In this document: one piece after another, positions 46,837 to 55,909 of the stretch
Layout: every line of letters begins with the position of its first letter
Numbering within the stretch: position 1 is the stretch's first letter
From: Chondromyces crocatus
GTDB taxonomy: Bacteria > Myxococcota_A > Polyangia > Polyangiales > Polyangiaceae
NCBI RefSeq assembly: GCF_001189295.1
Contig: NZ_CP012159.1
Coordinates: forward strand, 7,681,001 to 7,745,000
Reading direction: 5' to 3'
DNA length: 64,000 nt
Notes under the pieces: model-generated
Told to the model about the DNA's origin: nothing
Seen by the model: the letters and a program-made list of their open reading frames with translations, nothing else
The model's database searches: none
Program-made: the position numbers and the translations under genes

Positions 46837-47640
46837 TCAGAGAGAGCCTCCCCGGTCCTTCACAGAAGGGTCCTGGCTCTCTTTCACACCCAGCGGCTGA
46901 GGCGCCGACCCGAGCACACACGTGAAGCGCAGCCCCATCGTGTCCCCCTCCCCGGCAGCGGCGACCGTCAGGCTCCCGCGATGGGCGCTCAGGATCCCCC
47001 GGGCGATGCCGAGTCCCAGACCGAGTCGCTCGCGACGCCGCGGAGGAAGCGCTCCCGCCCCTGTGCTCGACGTCTGCAACACCACCGCCGACCGCTCCAC
47101 GAACGGCTCGAACATCCGGTGCAGTGTCTCCGGTGAGACAGCCCCGGCCTCGTCGGAGATGGTCACCGTCGGACGCCGATCATCGCCCCAGGCCAGCCGC
47201 ATCCGTACGGTCCGACCACGCGATCGCACGAGCGCGAGCCCCGCGACGTACTCCAGGGCGACCTGCAGGAGATCGAGATCCGCCGCAAGGGTCACCTCGC
47301 CTTCCCGCAGCTCGTTGTCGACGATCAAGCGCGCCTCACGCGCCGCCGCCACCTCGTAGAGCTCCGCAGCCGTCTTCTGGACGAGCACGACGGGATCACA
47401 AGGCTCCACGACCATCTGCCGGTTCGGATCTTCGTAGAGCCACACCGCGTGGTTCAGCTCATCAAGAAGTCGCTTGAGACGATCGCCTGCTCCCCGGACG
47501 CGGTCCAGCATGTCACGGTGAGAAGGCTCGATGCTCTTGCCGTACCGGAGGAGGAAGTCGACCCCGGCAAGCATCGTGGCGAGTTCCCCCCGCAGGTCGT
47601 GCCCCACCCGGGCGAAGAACTCATCATCCAGGATGTTCAT
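46837..47640 (-). CDS. Soluble sensor histidine kinase
   Basis: A 267-residue protein with no sensor domain. HisKA begins at the N-terminus with phospho-acceptor His in FFARVGHDLRGELATML (near residue 14). The HATPase domain occupies about 90-250, with a degenerate D-box (TISDEAGAVSPETLHRMFEPF) and a G-box RERLGLGLGIARGILSAHRG. The N-box is weak. Signal input must come from a partner protein. It lies divergent from a receiver-only protein (298 bp away), and two further signalling genes follow that one, suggesting a small relay cluster. Kinase activity is likely but the degenerate N-box leaves some doubt. Confidence 0.82.
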   Translation of the reverse strand: MNILDDEFFARVGHDLRGELATMLAGVDFLLRYGKSIEPSHRDMLDRVRGAGDRLKRLLDELNHAVWLYEDPNRQMVVEPCDPVVLVQKTAAELYEVAAAREARLIVDNELREGEVTLAADLDLLQVALEYVAGLALVRSRGRTVRMRLAWGDDRRPTVTISDEAGAVSPETLHRMFEPFVERSAVVLQTSSTGAGALPPRRRERLGLGLGIARGILSAHRGSLTVAAAGEGDTMGLRFTCVLGSAPQPLGVKESQDPSVKDRGGSL

Positions 47641-47937
47641 GAGGTTCCTCTCAATGGATAGTCTCCGTGCCTTCGTCCGGGCAGGCGCGCGTCAGCCGCA
47701 AATCGTGTCAGGGCGAGCCCCAGTCACTCCGAACTCACGACGGAAACCCGTCCCCTGCTGCCGACTGCGACGGCCGTCACCATTGCAAGGAGACGACCTG
47801 GTCGCAAACTTCCCAGGGGCTGCGCGTCGGTCACCAGGTGTCATCTCGGGGTACGTCCATCCTTCGTCGAGAATCACTGCGAGCACGGCTGGTGGTCTCG
47901 GCAGGGTCGCCACACACTGAACCATGAACAGGGAATC

Positions 47938-48402
47938 ATGGCCACAGCGAAGCAGAACGTGATCTCTCCGGCGGCGCGCGACGGCACCTACAGTGAGGGG
48001 CCGGAGGAGAGGCCCTGGCGCGTGCTCATCGTGGATGATGATCCCGATTTTCTCGCCATCGCAGAGGCCTACCTGGCTCACTACGGCTTCGCCGTGGAGC
48101 GCGCATCAGGAGGTCTTCGGGGCGTGTTCCTGGCAACCCAGGTCGTGCCTGACGTGATCCTGTGTGACCTGCGCATGCCCGGGATCGATGGCTTCGTCGT
48201 CGCCGACGCGCTCCGCGCGGACCCTGCCACACAGAATACGGCCATCTTCGCCTGTACGGGCCGCCGCGATCTGGAAGCCCGCGCCGCGCTGCATTCCTCG
48301 TCGTTCGATGGCGTGCTCGTGAAGCCTGTGGACTGGGATGCAGCAGCCCGGCTCCTCGAAGAAGCGATCCTGCAGCGCGGAGTGCCACGCCGGCTCCCAT
48401 AG
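47938..48402 (+). CDS. Receiver-domain response regulator (single domain)
   Basis: A 154-residue protein made of one receiver domain after a 25-residue leader. Acidic pocket VDDDPDF near residue 33, phospho-acceptor Asp in VILCDLRMPGIDGF near 79, conserved Thr-type position in ACTGRRD and the Lys in VLVKPVDWD. There is no output domain, so it must act by protein contact or phosphotransfer. It lies between two histidine-kinase genes and 296 bp upstream of a second receiver protein. Its stop codon sits inside a short repeat. Confidence 0.88.
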   Translation: MATAKQNVISPAARDGTYSEGPEERPWRVLIVDDDPDFLAIAEAYLAHYGFAVERASGGLRGVFLATQVVPDVILCDLRMPGIDGFVVADALRADPATQNTAIFACTGRRDLEARAALHSSSFDGVLVKPVDWDAAARLLEEAILQRGVPRRLP

Positions 48403-48460
48403 AAGGGCCTTCGCCATAGAAGGGCCCGAAGGCCTTCGCCACAGGAGGACCTTCGCCATC
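48397..48460. repeat. Short imperfect repeats around the receiver-gene stop
   Basis: CCATAGAAGGGC occurs twice, 17 bp apart, with the first copy containing the TAG stop of the receiver gene. CCTTCGCCA occurs three times in the same stretch. CGAAGGCCTTCG is a perfect 12-bp palindrome inside it. This is a small expansion of unknown role. Confidence 0.75.
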
Positions 48461-48698
48461 GAAGAAGCCCCCGGGTCAGGCTCGGCCCGAAGCCCATCCG
48501 GTAAGTGGTGGACGTCTGCTCGCCCTGAATCCTGCGGCGCAGACCGGAGGACTCGGGTATACAGACGAATGATCGCCATTGCTCCCCCCAAGGCTGCAGC
48601 CAGAGCAGGTCGAGTCATTCCCAACCGACCGAGGTTCCGGAGCAGGGCGCAAGCCTGATTGCAGCCGTAAAGCATCCGATCCGGGATAGAGAGAACGC

Positions 48699-49145
48699 AT
48701 GGACCCGACAGGCAACCACGACACCGCGCCGCTCGTGTTGGTGGTCGACGACTTCCAGGACAACCGCGAGATGTTCGCCGAGTATCTCGCCTTCTCGGGC
48801 TTCCGTGTGGCGGAGGCCGCCACCGGGCGAGAGGCGCTGGACAAGGCCTTCGAGCTCCTCCCCGACCTCATCCTGATGGACCTCTCCCTGCCCGAGATCG
48901 ACGGCTGGAAGGCGACCCGCTTTCTGAAGAACGACCCTCGGACCAAGGCCATCCCCATCGTGGCGCTGACGGGCCACGCGCTGGCGGGCCATTCGCGTGA
49001 AGCCAGGGACGCGGGCTGCGACGCATTCCTCACCAAGCCGTGCCTGCCGGACACGCTGGTGGCGGAGATCCGACGTGTACTCGCAACACGCAGCTCTGGT
49101 GACAGCACCTCCAGCAAAGGCGCTCCGGATCCTTCGGAGCACTGA
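48699..49145 (+). CDS. Receiver-domain response regulator (single domain)
   Basis: A 148-residue CheY-like protein. VVDDFQDNREMF near residue 15, phospho-acceptor Asp in LILMDLSLPEIDGWKATR near 60, VALTGHALAG and FLTKPCLPD give a complete phosphorylation pocket. A Ser/Thr-rich tail of about 20 residues follows. It has no DNA-binding or enzymatic domain. It is followed 143 bp later by a histidine-kinase gene on the same strand. Together with the genes on either side it forms a group of separate kinase and receiver parts. Confidence 0.9.
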   Translation: MDPTGNHDTAPLVLVVDDFQDNREMFAEYLAFSGFRVAEAATGREALDKAFELLPDLILMDLSLPEIDGWKATRFLKNDPRTKAIPIVALTGHALAGHSREARDAGCDAFLTKPCLPDTLVAEIRRVLATRSSGDSTSSKGAPDPSEH

Positions 49146-49288
49146 TCGACGGCGTCGACCCGCCCGCCTTACGCCCTCAGCGCGCGTGCTGACTGGAGAT
49201 GCCGGGGACGGCGGGCACGGGACTCCGGCGGCGCCTGACTTCCACGCTGGCTCTCCCTCTGGCTAACTCTTCTCCGAGGTCGAGCAAG

Positions 49289-50140
49289 ATGGCGCGGGTC
49301 ACACGCAAAAAAATCACCACCAAGCGAGACAAGCCGAGCGTCACCTCGTCGACGACGCTCGAGAACGAATGCGAACGCCTCGAGCAGCTCTGTCACGCGC
49401 TCGAACAGCGTGCCGAGACGATGGAGCAGGCGCATCGCCAGACGATATCCACCGTCTCTCACGATCTGTGCAATGCGCTGAGCGTCATCGTGATGAGCGC
49501 CAGGCTCATGCTCCGCACCGTGGGTCCCGAGGCCGCCGGTCGAAAGCAGCTCGACGCCATCCTGCGGGCGGCGGACGAGATCGAGCAGCTCGCGCGTGAT
49601 CTCGTCGACGCGAACCATGTCGAGGCCGGCACGCTCCGCGTGGATCATCAGCCGCTGGAGATCGTGCCTCTCGTCAAACAGGCGCTGGACATGGCGGCCC
49701 CTTCCGCGGCTGCCAAGCCCGTCACCCTCTCCAGCGAGGTCACGCCGGAGCTCACGGCCGTTGCGGCGGACCGAGAGCGGCTGCTCCAGGTCCTCGTCAC
49801 CTTGATCACCAACGCCGTACGATTCACCCCGCGCGGCGGCCACATCACACTGCGCGCGGAAGCCGCCGGGCCGGCCGGGGGAGGAGGGGTCCGGTTCTCG
49901 ATCGCGGATACCGGACCAGGGATCCCCGCCGAGCAACGGGATCGCCTCTTCACGCGCTTCGCTCAGAGCCGCCGGCCACCTTGTCAGGTCGTCGGACTCG
50001 GCCCTTACGTGGTGAAGGGCATCGTCGAGGCGCACGGTGGCGCCATCTGGGTCGACAGCGAGGTCGGCGTCGGTACCACGGTACGCTTCACCATGCCCCC
50101 CGCAGGGACCCTCCGCGAAGCGGCGAGCGCCGCCCTCTAG
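49289..50140 (+). CDS. Sensor histidine kinase (soluble, coiled-coil N-terminus)
   Basis: A 283-residue protein from ATG 49289: a basic N-terminus (ARVTRKKITTKRDK), a coiled coil (ENECERLEQLCHALEQRAETMEQ), HisKA with phospho-acceptor His in TISTVSHDLCNALSVIVM near residue 59, and a HATPase with N-box LVTLITNAVRFT, D-box IADTGPGIP and the segment VVGLGPYVVKGIVEAHGG. In the last segment the usual GLGL is GLGP, so the lid may be altered. There is no membrane segment or sensory domain. Its stop (TAG) shares the palindrome CTAG with the convergent dapE stop. Confidence 0.85.
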   Translation: MARVTRKKITTKRDKPSVTSSTTLENECERLEQLCHALEQRAETMEQAHRQTISTVSHDLCNALSVIVMSARLMLRTVGPEAAGRKQLDAILRAADEIEQLARDLVDANHVEAGTLRVDHQPLEIVPLVKQALDMAAPSAAAKPVTLSSEVTPELTAVAADRERLLQVLVTLITNAVRFTPRGGHITLRAEAAGPAGGGGVRFSIADTGPGIPAEQRDRLFTRFAQSRRPPCQVVGLGPYVVKGIVEAHGGAIWVDSEVGVGTTVRFTMPPAGTLREAASAAL

Positions 50141-51261
50141 CCGCCCAGGGAAGCCGCCGTCGCTTTCCCCATCGCTGCGATCCAGCGACGCAGGATGCCA
50201 TCCCCCTCCACCAGCCGGGCGATGGACGTCCATTCGTTTCGCTGATGCGCCTGGGCATTCACGCCCGGACCGAAGTTCACGGCAGGCACGCCCAGCTCGG
50301 CGAAGCGGGCCACGTCGGTCCATGCTTGCTTGGGCTCGACGCCGTTCACCCCTGCAGCGCGAAGCTGCATCACGAGCGGGTGGGAAGCATGCGGCAACGC
50401 GGACGGGCTGAGATCCAGCCACGCGACCTCGGCGCGATCGCCCACCAGCCCTTCGATCTCGCGCTGCGCCTCCTCGATCGAGGTCCCCGGCGCGAAGCGG
50501 TGGTTCAGGTTCAGCGTGAGCTCATCCGGGATGATGTTCCGCCCTCGGCCGCCCTCGATCAGGGTGGCTGAGGTCACCGTCCGGTACAGGAGCCCATCAT
50601 GGACGACATCGCGGGGCTCCAGCGCATCGAGCTCCACCAGCAGGCGCCCTGCTTTGTGGATGGCGTTCTCTCCCTGCCAGGGCCGCCCGCTGTGCGCGGT
50701 TCTCCCGCGGAACGTCACGGTCGCGTGCAGCGAGCCCACCGCCCCGAGGCTCAGTCGATTGTCGCTCGGCTCCAGGCACACCGCGAGATCGACCTGCCCG
50801 AGCCCGGGCTCACGCTCCAGCACGAGCCCGAGCTCGTTGTCGCGAAACGGTCCCTCCTCGCGCGCATAGAACACCAGCGTCAGATCCAGCCCATCGAGTC
50901 CCTCCGGCGCGTGCTCGACGAGGTCCAGCATCAGCGCCAGGCCTGACTTCATGTCACTCGCGCCCGGACCGTAGAGGCGATCCCCCTCGATGCGGGGCGG
51001 TCCATCATGCGCGGTCCTCACCACGTCGAGGTGCCCAGCCAGCGCAACCTTGGGCCCCCCCGTCCCCCGCGTCACCTGCACCACCAGCGAGTCGCCATGA
51101 CGTCGAGGCGGTTCAGGAAGCCGCGCCCGACGCAGCCGCTCGACGAGCGCGTCGCAGAGCGCCTTCTCTTCCCCAGTCGGCGAAGGGATCTCGCAGAGCC
51201 AGAGGAGGGTTGCCGCGAGCCGGTCCGCTCGCACGGGGTCACCTTCGACGGGCGTCGTCAT
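50137..51261 (-). CDS. dapE: Succinyl-diaminopimelate desuccinylase
   Basis: A 374-residue M20-family zinc hydrolase that releases succinate from N-succinyl-LL-diaminopimelate in the lysine and meso-DAP (cell wall) pathway. Motifs: metal-binding AGHLDVVRTA, GASDMKSGLALML, catalytic FYAREEGPF, a dimerisation domain with TVTFRGRTAHSGRPWQGENAI, and C-terminal metal ligand region NFGPGVNAQAHQRNEW. The Asp between the two GASD elements and the Glu pair are intact. The ATG overlaps the dapD stop (ATGA at 51258-51261), and dapD is the preceding pathway-linked enzyme. The aminotransferase that acts between them is not in the window. Confidence 0.93.
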   Translation of the reverse strand: MTTPVEGDPVRADRLAATLLWLCEIPSPTGEEKALCDALVERLRRARLPEPPRRHGDSLVVQVTRGTGGPKVALAGHLDVVRTAHDGPPRIEGDRLYGPGASDMKSGLALMLDLVEHAPEGLDGLDLTLVFYAREEGPFRDNELGLVLEREPGLGQVDLAVCLEPSDNRLSLGAVGSLHATVTFRGRTAHSGRPWQGENAIHKAGRLLVELDALEPRDVVHDGLLYRTVTSATLIEGGRGRNIIPDELTLNLNHRFAPGTSIEEAQREIEGLVGDRAEVAWLDLSPSALPHASHPLVMQLRAAGVNGVEPKQAWTDVARFAELGVPAVNFGPGVNAQAHQRNEWTSIARLVEGDGILRRWIAAMGKATAASLGG

Positions 51262-52085
51262 ACCGCGACCCCGAAGTCACGAAGCGCCGAGTTCAAGGAG
51301 ACCTTCCGGTCCGTCGCCGCCGTCCTGTGACCGATGATCAACGCACAGGGCACGCCGAACGTCCCCGCGGGGAACGTCTTCGGGCGCGTCCCCGGGATCA
51401 CCACGCTGCGGGGAGGCACGCGACCGCGGTACTCGACCACCTCGGGCCCGCTCACATCGAGGATGGCCGTGGAAGACGTCAGCACCACGCCCGCCCCGAG
51501 CACGGCCTCTTCGCCCACCACGACCCCCTCCACCACGATCACCCGGGATCCGATGAAGGCCCCATCTTCGACGATCACGGGCTGCGCCGACGGCGGCTCG
51601 AGCACGCCTCCGATCCCCACGCCGCCCGACAGGTGGCAATCGCGGCCGATCTGCGCGCAGCTCCCGACGGTCGCCCAGGTATCGACCATCGTCCCGGCGC
51701 CCACCCGCGCACCGATGTTCACGTAGCCGGGCATCACGATGGCGCCCGCCTCCAGAAACGCGCCATACCGCACCGTTCCCGGGGGCACCACGCGCACCCC
51801 CGCGGCGTCCAGACCTCGCTTCAGCGGGATCTTGTCGTGGAACTCGAAGGGCCCTGCCTCCATCACCTCCATCTTGCGCAGGGCGAAATAGAGGAGAATC
51901 GCCTCTTTCAACCACGCATGGGTCACCCACGCTCCGCCTGGTTCGGCGCGCTCGGCGACCCGGAGCACCCCGCGATCGAGTGCGTCCACCGCGCTCAGGA
52001 CGGCCTCTTCATGAGCCGACGAGCGCAGCAACGCGCGGTCCCTGTAAGCAGCCTCGACGAGCCCCCTCAGCGCATCCACATCCAT
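51258..52085 (-). CDS. dapD: Tetrahydrodipicolinate N-succinyltransferase
   Basis: A 275-residue left-handed beta-helix acyltransferase that uses succinyl-CoA to acylate tetrahydrodipicolinate. Recognisable parts are the N-terminal helical domain with THAWLKEAILLYFALRKMEVME, the FHDKIPLK segment, and the hexapeptide-repeat helix (GAIVMPGYVNIGARVGAGTMVDTW and GSRVIVVEGVVVGEEAVLGAGVVL). The C-terminus has KVSLNSALRDF. It forms trimers in the cytosol. The ATG at 52085 is preferred over a GTG at 52088. It is coupled to dapE. Confidence 0.95.
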   Translation of the reverse strand: MDVDALRGLVEAAYRDRALLRSSAHEEAVLSAVDALDRGVLRVAERAEPGGAWVTHAWLKEAILLYFALRKMEVMEAGPFEFHDKIPLKRGLDAAGVRVVPPGTVRYGAFLEAGAIVMPGYVNIGARVGAGTMVDTWATVGSCAQIGRDCHLSGGVGIGGVLEPPSAQPVIVEDGAFIGSRVIVVEGVVVGEEAVLGAGVVLTSSTAILDVSGPEVVEYRGRVPPRSVVIPGTRPKTFPAGTFGVPCALIIGHRTAATDRKVSLNSALRDFGVAV

Positions 52086-52218
52086 CACCGACGGGCCTTA
52101 CCACGTTCCGCCGAAGGCGCCGACTTCGTGAGACGAGCGCATGGCGAGCGTCGCGCCCTCCCGCGTCCAGGCTCCCGACGGCATCGTCCGTCGCTCCGTC
52201 GCTCCGTCGCTCCGTCGC

Positions 52219-53121
52219 TCAGAGGATGAGGGTGCTGGAACTCGCGCCAGCCTCCGGCAAGCGCAGCTCCATTCCCGCACGTCGCGCCGTCACCAGGGCC
52301 ACTGCGCGGGCACGCTCGCTGCTCTCCCTCAGGGGCACCATCAGGGCCACCCTCGTCCCCCCTTCATCGCCTCCCCGCGCCGCTCGAAGGCGCACGACCG
52401 CTCGCCCGTCGGCCCGACGTCCAGCTTCGAGCAACAGACAGGTCACCCCCGACTCTGCCAGCGCGGCCACGACGAGTTCCAGCAGCGGCCCGATCACCCG
52501 GGGATCGGCCTCCACGCTGTCACAGTCTTCGCCGAGCGCGACCAGCAGCCGGATGGCGGGTTGCGCCTGCAAGAGACCACTGCCCCGCTCTCTCAGCAGA
52601 TCGCCCAGGTTGAGCGAGGTGGGTCGAAGCTCGATGGATGCGACCAGCAGATCGAGGAAGAGAAGGGCGCTCGAGAGTTCGCGCGACGTCCGTCTCACAT
52701 GGGCTTCCATGGCGAGCCGCTGCCGAGCGTCGATGGTCCGCTCGGGAGGAGTGGCCCTCCCTCGGCCGCCAGGACGGCTCTCTTCGGGAGGAGTGGCCCT
52801 CCCGCGGCTGCCAGGACGGCTCTCTTCCAGCCCACGCCCCAGCTCCGACTCCAGCCGCGCTACCTCTGCTTCTGCTGGCGTGATCACCGCCCGTGCAGCA
52901 GCCACACTCTCCGAGTCGGCAGCCATCGTCACGGCCAGCGCCTCCGCCAGCGCGTCGAGGGCGCCGCGGAGCGTGGCGCAGCCCTCCTGCACCTCGGGTA
53001 GTGCCCGCAGGATACCCCGCGGTCCTACCCGACGTGAGCCGAGCAACTGGACGAAGCTCTCGATGGCAGCAGCGCCGTCGCGAACCGCGCCGCGCGCGGC
53101 TGCGAGGCGCTCATCGAGCAT
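52219..53121 (-). CDS. Hypothetical protein with 14-residue tandem duplication
   Basis: A 300-residue protein that I do not recognise. It is mostly Ala/Leu/Arg/Glu-rich and helical. The last 90 residues (LLELVVAALAESGVTCLLLEAG ... GGTRVALMVPLRESSERARAVAL) faintly resemble a HATPase-type fold without the N and G boxes. Near residue 100 there are two copies of a 14-residue EESRPGxRGRATPP unit, encoded by a 42-bp tandem repeat at about 52745-52828. The ATG overlaps the ndk stop (TGATG), so it is translated with ndk. No signal peptide or membrane helix is seen. Confidence 0.65.
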   Translation of the reverse strand: MLDERLAAARGAVRDGAAAIESFVQLLGSRRVGPRGILRALPEVQEGCATLRGALDALAEALAVTMAADSESVAAARAVITPAEAEVARLESELGRGLEESRPGSRGRATPPEESRPGGRGRATPPERTIDARQRLAMEAHVRRTSRELSSALLFLDLLVASIELRPTSLNLGDLLRERGSGLLQAQPAIRLLVALGEDCDSVEADPRVIGPLLELVVAALAESGVTCLLLEAGRRADGRAVVRLRAARGGDEGGTRVALMVPLRESSERARAVALVTARRAGMELRLPEAGASSSTLIL

Positions 53122-53561
53122 CAGGAGGCCGAGGAAGCCGTCGGAGACACCTCGTAACCGGCGAAGAAGTAGGAAATCTCTCGCGCCGCGGTCGAGGTCT
53201 TGTCGGAGCCGTGCGCGGCGTTCTCGCCGACGCTCGCCCCGTAGAGCTTGCGGATCGTTCCCTCCGCCGCCTTCGCCGGATCGGTCGCGCCGATGACCTC
53301 ACGGTACCGGGCCACCGCGTCTTCACGCTCCAGCGCCATCACGATGATGGGGCTGCGCGACATGAAGGCGACCAGCTCATCGAAGAACCCGCGCCCCCGG
53401 TGCTCCTCGTAGAAGCCCTCGGCCTCCTTGCGGGACAGGTGAACGCGCTTCAGCGCCTTGACGGTGAAGCCCTCGGCCTCCAGCCGGGCGATGATCGCCC
53501 CGGCGTGGTTCTTCTCGACGGCGTCGGGCTTGATGATGGAAAGGGTTCGCTCCAGGGCCAT
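53121..53561 (-). CDS. ndk: Nucleoside-diphosphate kinase
   Basis: A 146-residue enzyme that moves the gamma-phosphate between nucleoside di- and triphosphates through a phospho-histidine. The sequence has the family opening ERTLSIIKPDAVEKNHAG, the KALKRVHLS and FMSRSPIIVMALER segments, and the active-site NAAHGSD with the phospho-accepting His near residue 117. Length and motifs are complete. The gene is divergent from phoB (154 bp between starts) and its stop overlaps the start of the following hypothetical gene. Confidence 0.97.
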   Translation of the reverse strand: MALERTLSIIKPDAVEKNHAGAIIARLEAEGFTVKALKRVHLSRKEAEGFYEEHRGRGFFDELVAFMSRSPIIVMALEREDAVARYREVIGATDPAKAAEGTIRKLYGASVGENAAHGSDKTSTAAREISYFFAGYEVSPTASSAS

Positions 53562-53715
53562 GATGGGGCGGGCTTATGCGAAAGTTCGCGTCCTTGCAAG
53601 AAGTTCCCATCCGGCCGGGCCTGCCCAGGCCCCGTGCCCGCTTCGCGCTGGGCGGTCTCCCCCTCCCTCGGGGGGCGCCATGAACCTGTAACATTCACCT
53701 GCTAGAAGGTCCGCC

Positions 53716-54423
53716 ATGCCGAGCCACGTTCTCATCGTCGAGGATGAGCGCGATCTGCAGCGCGTCGTCGCCTACAACTTCCGTCAAGCTGGGTTCGACG
53801 TCGTCTCGGCGATGAACGGCGAGACCGCCCTCCGTGCACTCAAGGAGGAGCGTTTCGACCTGATCATCCTCGATCTCATGCTGCCCGACATCTCGGGGAC
53901 CGAGCTCTGTCGCCGCATCAAGCAGAGCCCCCAGACCGCCCAGACACCCATCATCATGGTCACGGCGAAGGGCGAGGAGGTCGACCGGGTGGTGGGCTTC
54001 GAGCTCGGCGCCGACGACTACCTGGTCAAGCCGTTCAGCGTCCGGGAGCTCATCCTCCGCGCCCGGGCCGTACTGCGCCGCTCCGAGGGCCCTGGCCCTG
54101 CACCCGAGCGCTTCGACTTCGGCGCCCTCCGCATCGACCGCGCAGCGCACCGGGCGTGGGTCGAAGGGCAAGAGGTCGCCCTCACCGCGCTGGAGTTCCG
54201 CCTCCTCATGATGCTCTACGATCGCCGAGGCCGCGTGCTCTCGCGGGACACCCTCCTCGACGAGGTCTGGGGCTCCCACGTCGACGTGACCGCCCGCAAC
54301 GTCGACACCCACGTGAAGCGGGTCCGCGAGAAGCTCGGCGTCGTCGGGGAGTACATCGAGACCGTGCGCGGCGTGGGCTACCGCTTCCGCGCCGACGCAG
54401 GCGAGAGCACCAGCAGCGGATGA
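53716..54423 (+). CDS. phoB: Phosphate regulon response regulator
   Basis: A 235-residue OmpR/PhoB-type regulator. The receiver domain (about 1-120) has VEDERDL, phospho-acceptor Asp in LIILDLMLPDISG and the Lys in YLVKPFS. The winged-helix domain (about 135-230) has LTALEFRLLMMLYDRRGRVLS and DVTARNVDTHVKRVREKLG. Identity as PhoB rather than another OmpR-type protein comes from the adjacent phoR and the whole pst-phoU operon downstream. The stop overlaps the phoR start (ATGA), giving translational coupling. Confidence 0.93.
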   Translation: MPSHVLIVEDERDLQRVVAYNFRQAGFDVVSAMNGETALRALKEERFDLIILDLMLPDISGTELCRRIKQSPQTAQTPIIMVTAKGEEVDRVVGFELGADDYLVKPFSVRELILRARAVLRRSEGPGPAPERFDFGALRIDRAAHRAWVEGQEVALTALEFRLLMMLYDRRGRVLSRDTLLDEVWGSHVDVTARNVDTHVKRVREKLGVVGEYIETVRGVGYRFRADAGESTSSG

Positions 54424-55886
54424 GGCGGCGACTCGGCCTCGGCGGCAGGCTGGTCCTCGCGACGGCGGTGGTGCTCCTCGGCGCCGGCGTCGTGCTCGAG
54501 CAGCTCAGCTCGCACGAGCTGGAAGCGCTCCTCGCCCGCCACGCGGCCCCCCCGGCCGCCATCGACGCCGCCCTCGCGCGCTACCGCCAGCTCGTCCTCA
54601 TCGGCGTCGCCGCTGCGATCCTGGTGGCCTCCGCCGTCGGCGCAGCGGCCGCCCTCCTGGTCACCCGCCCCGTCACCCGCCTCACCCGCGTCGCCCTCGC
54701 CATGGCCCGCGGCGATCTCACCGCCCGCGCCCCGACCCGTGGCGCTGGCGAGGTCGCTCAGCTCGGGCGCGCGCTGAACCAGCTCACCAGCGCCCTCTCC
54801 CGCTCCATCGGGGAGCTGCGCGGCGAGCGCGACGTCCTCGCCGGCATCCTCGACGGCATGCGCGAAGGCGTCCTCGTGCTCGACGGCGACGCCCTGATCG
54901 TCCTCGCCAACCGGGCCGTCCGCGGCATGCTCTCCGTCGGAGAAGACGCCGTCGGCAAGTCCGTCCTCGAGGCCATCCGCAGCGCCCGCCTCGCCGAGGC
55001 CGTCGACCGCGCGCGGGGTCAAGACGAGCCGGTCGACATCGAGGTCGAGCTCGGCCACCTCTTCGGCCTCGGCCGGGGCGCAGCCTTCACCCTCCCTGCC
55101 GCCCGCCGCATCCTCGTCCGGGTCTCTCGCTTGCAGAGCGATACCGGCCGACCGGGCGTCATCGCCGTCTTCCACGACGTCACCGATCTGCGCCGCCTGG
55201 AGACCATCCGCACGGACTTCGTGGCCAACGTGTCCCACGAGCTGCGCACCCCGGTGACGGCCATCAGCACCGCCGTCGAAACCTTGCAGATGGGCGCGCT
55301 CTCCGATCCTGGCGAGGCCCCCGAGTTCGTGGCGATGATCGACCGCAACGCCCGGCGGCTACGTCAGCTCGTCGACGATCTCCTCGACCTCGCCAAGATC
55401 GAATCGAAGACCCTCAAGCTCGATCTCCAGACGCTCGACGTCAGCGGCGTCATCGAGCACGCCACCCACCTGTGCGCCGAGCCGGCGCGACGCCGCCGCG
55501 TCGAGGTCACCGTCGAAAAGCCGTCCGATCTGCCCCTCGGCCGCTTCGACCAGCGCGCGCTCGAACAGGTGCTCACCAACCTGCTCGACAACGCCATCAA
55601 GTACGCAGGAGAGGGGGCGCACGTCACCGTCTCGTCGCGCACAGAAGGCGACCTCCTCGCCATCACCGTCGCCGACGACGGTCCCGGGATCCCGGCCCAG
55701 CACCTGGGGCGCATCTTCGAGCGCTTCTACCGCGTCGACGCAGGCCGCTCCCGCGACCTCGGCGGGACCGGCCTCGGCCTGGCGATCGTGAAACACCTCG
55801 TCGAGCTGATGAGCGGCGCCGTCGACGTCGAGAGCGCCCTCGGACGCGGCACCCGCTTCACCGTGCGCATCCCGCGCGGCGCGTGA
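54420..55886 (+). CDS. phoR: Phosphate regulon sensor histidine kinase
   Basis: A 488-residue inner-membrane kinase. Two transmembrane segments (about residues 8-24 and 58-80) flank a very short periplasmic loop. A HAMP domain (about 80-135), a PAS-type domain (about 140-255), HisKA with FVANVSHELRTPVTAISTAVETLQMG near 268, and HATPase (LLDNAIKYAGEG, VADDGPGIP, GTGLGLAIVKHLVELM) follow. This is the PhoR layout, with little periplasmic sensing domain, consistent with signal input from the PstSCAB-PhoU complex. The start at ATG 54420 overlaps the phoB stop. A Pho box and pstB follow. Confidence 0.93.
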   Translation: MRRRLGLGGRLVLATAVVLLGAGVVLEQLSSHELEALLARHAAPPAAIDAALARYRQLVLIGVAAAILVASAVGAAAALLVTRPVTRLTRVALAMARGDLTARAPTRGAGEVAQLGRALNQLTSALSRSIGELRGERDVLAGILDGMREGVLVLDGDALIVLANRAVRGMLSVGEDAVGKSVLEAIRSARLAEAVDRARGQDEPVDIEVELGHLFGLGRGAAFTLPAARRILVRVSRLQSDTGRPGVIAVFHDVTDLRRLETIRTDFVANVSHELRTPVTAISTAVETLQMGALSDPGEAPEFVAMIDRNARRLRQLVDDLLDLAKIESKTLKLDLQTLDVSGVIEHATHLCAEPARRRRVEVTVEKPSDLPLGRFDQRALEQVLTNLLDNAIKYAGEGAHVTVSSRTEGDLLAITVADDGPGIPAQHLGRIFERFYRVDAGRSRDLGGTGLGLAIVKHLVELMSGAVDVESALGRGTRFTVRIPRGA

Positions 55887-55909
55887 GCCTCCGCCGCCCA
55901 TCCACCCCT

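Noticed and set aside
53681-53704. Possible Pho box upstream of phoB (CTGTAAC ... ACCTGCT)
   Set aside because: Only the first half-site resembles the consensus. The second does not, and the spacing of the ACCTG repeats is 13 rather than 11 bp.
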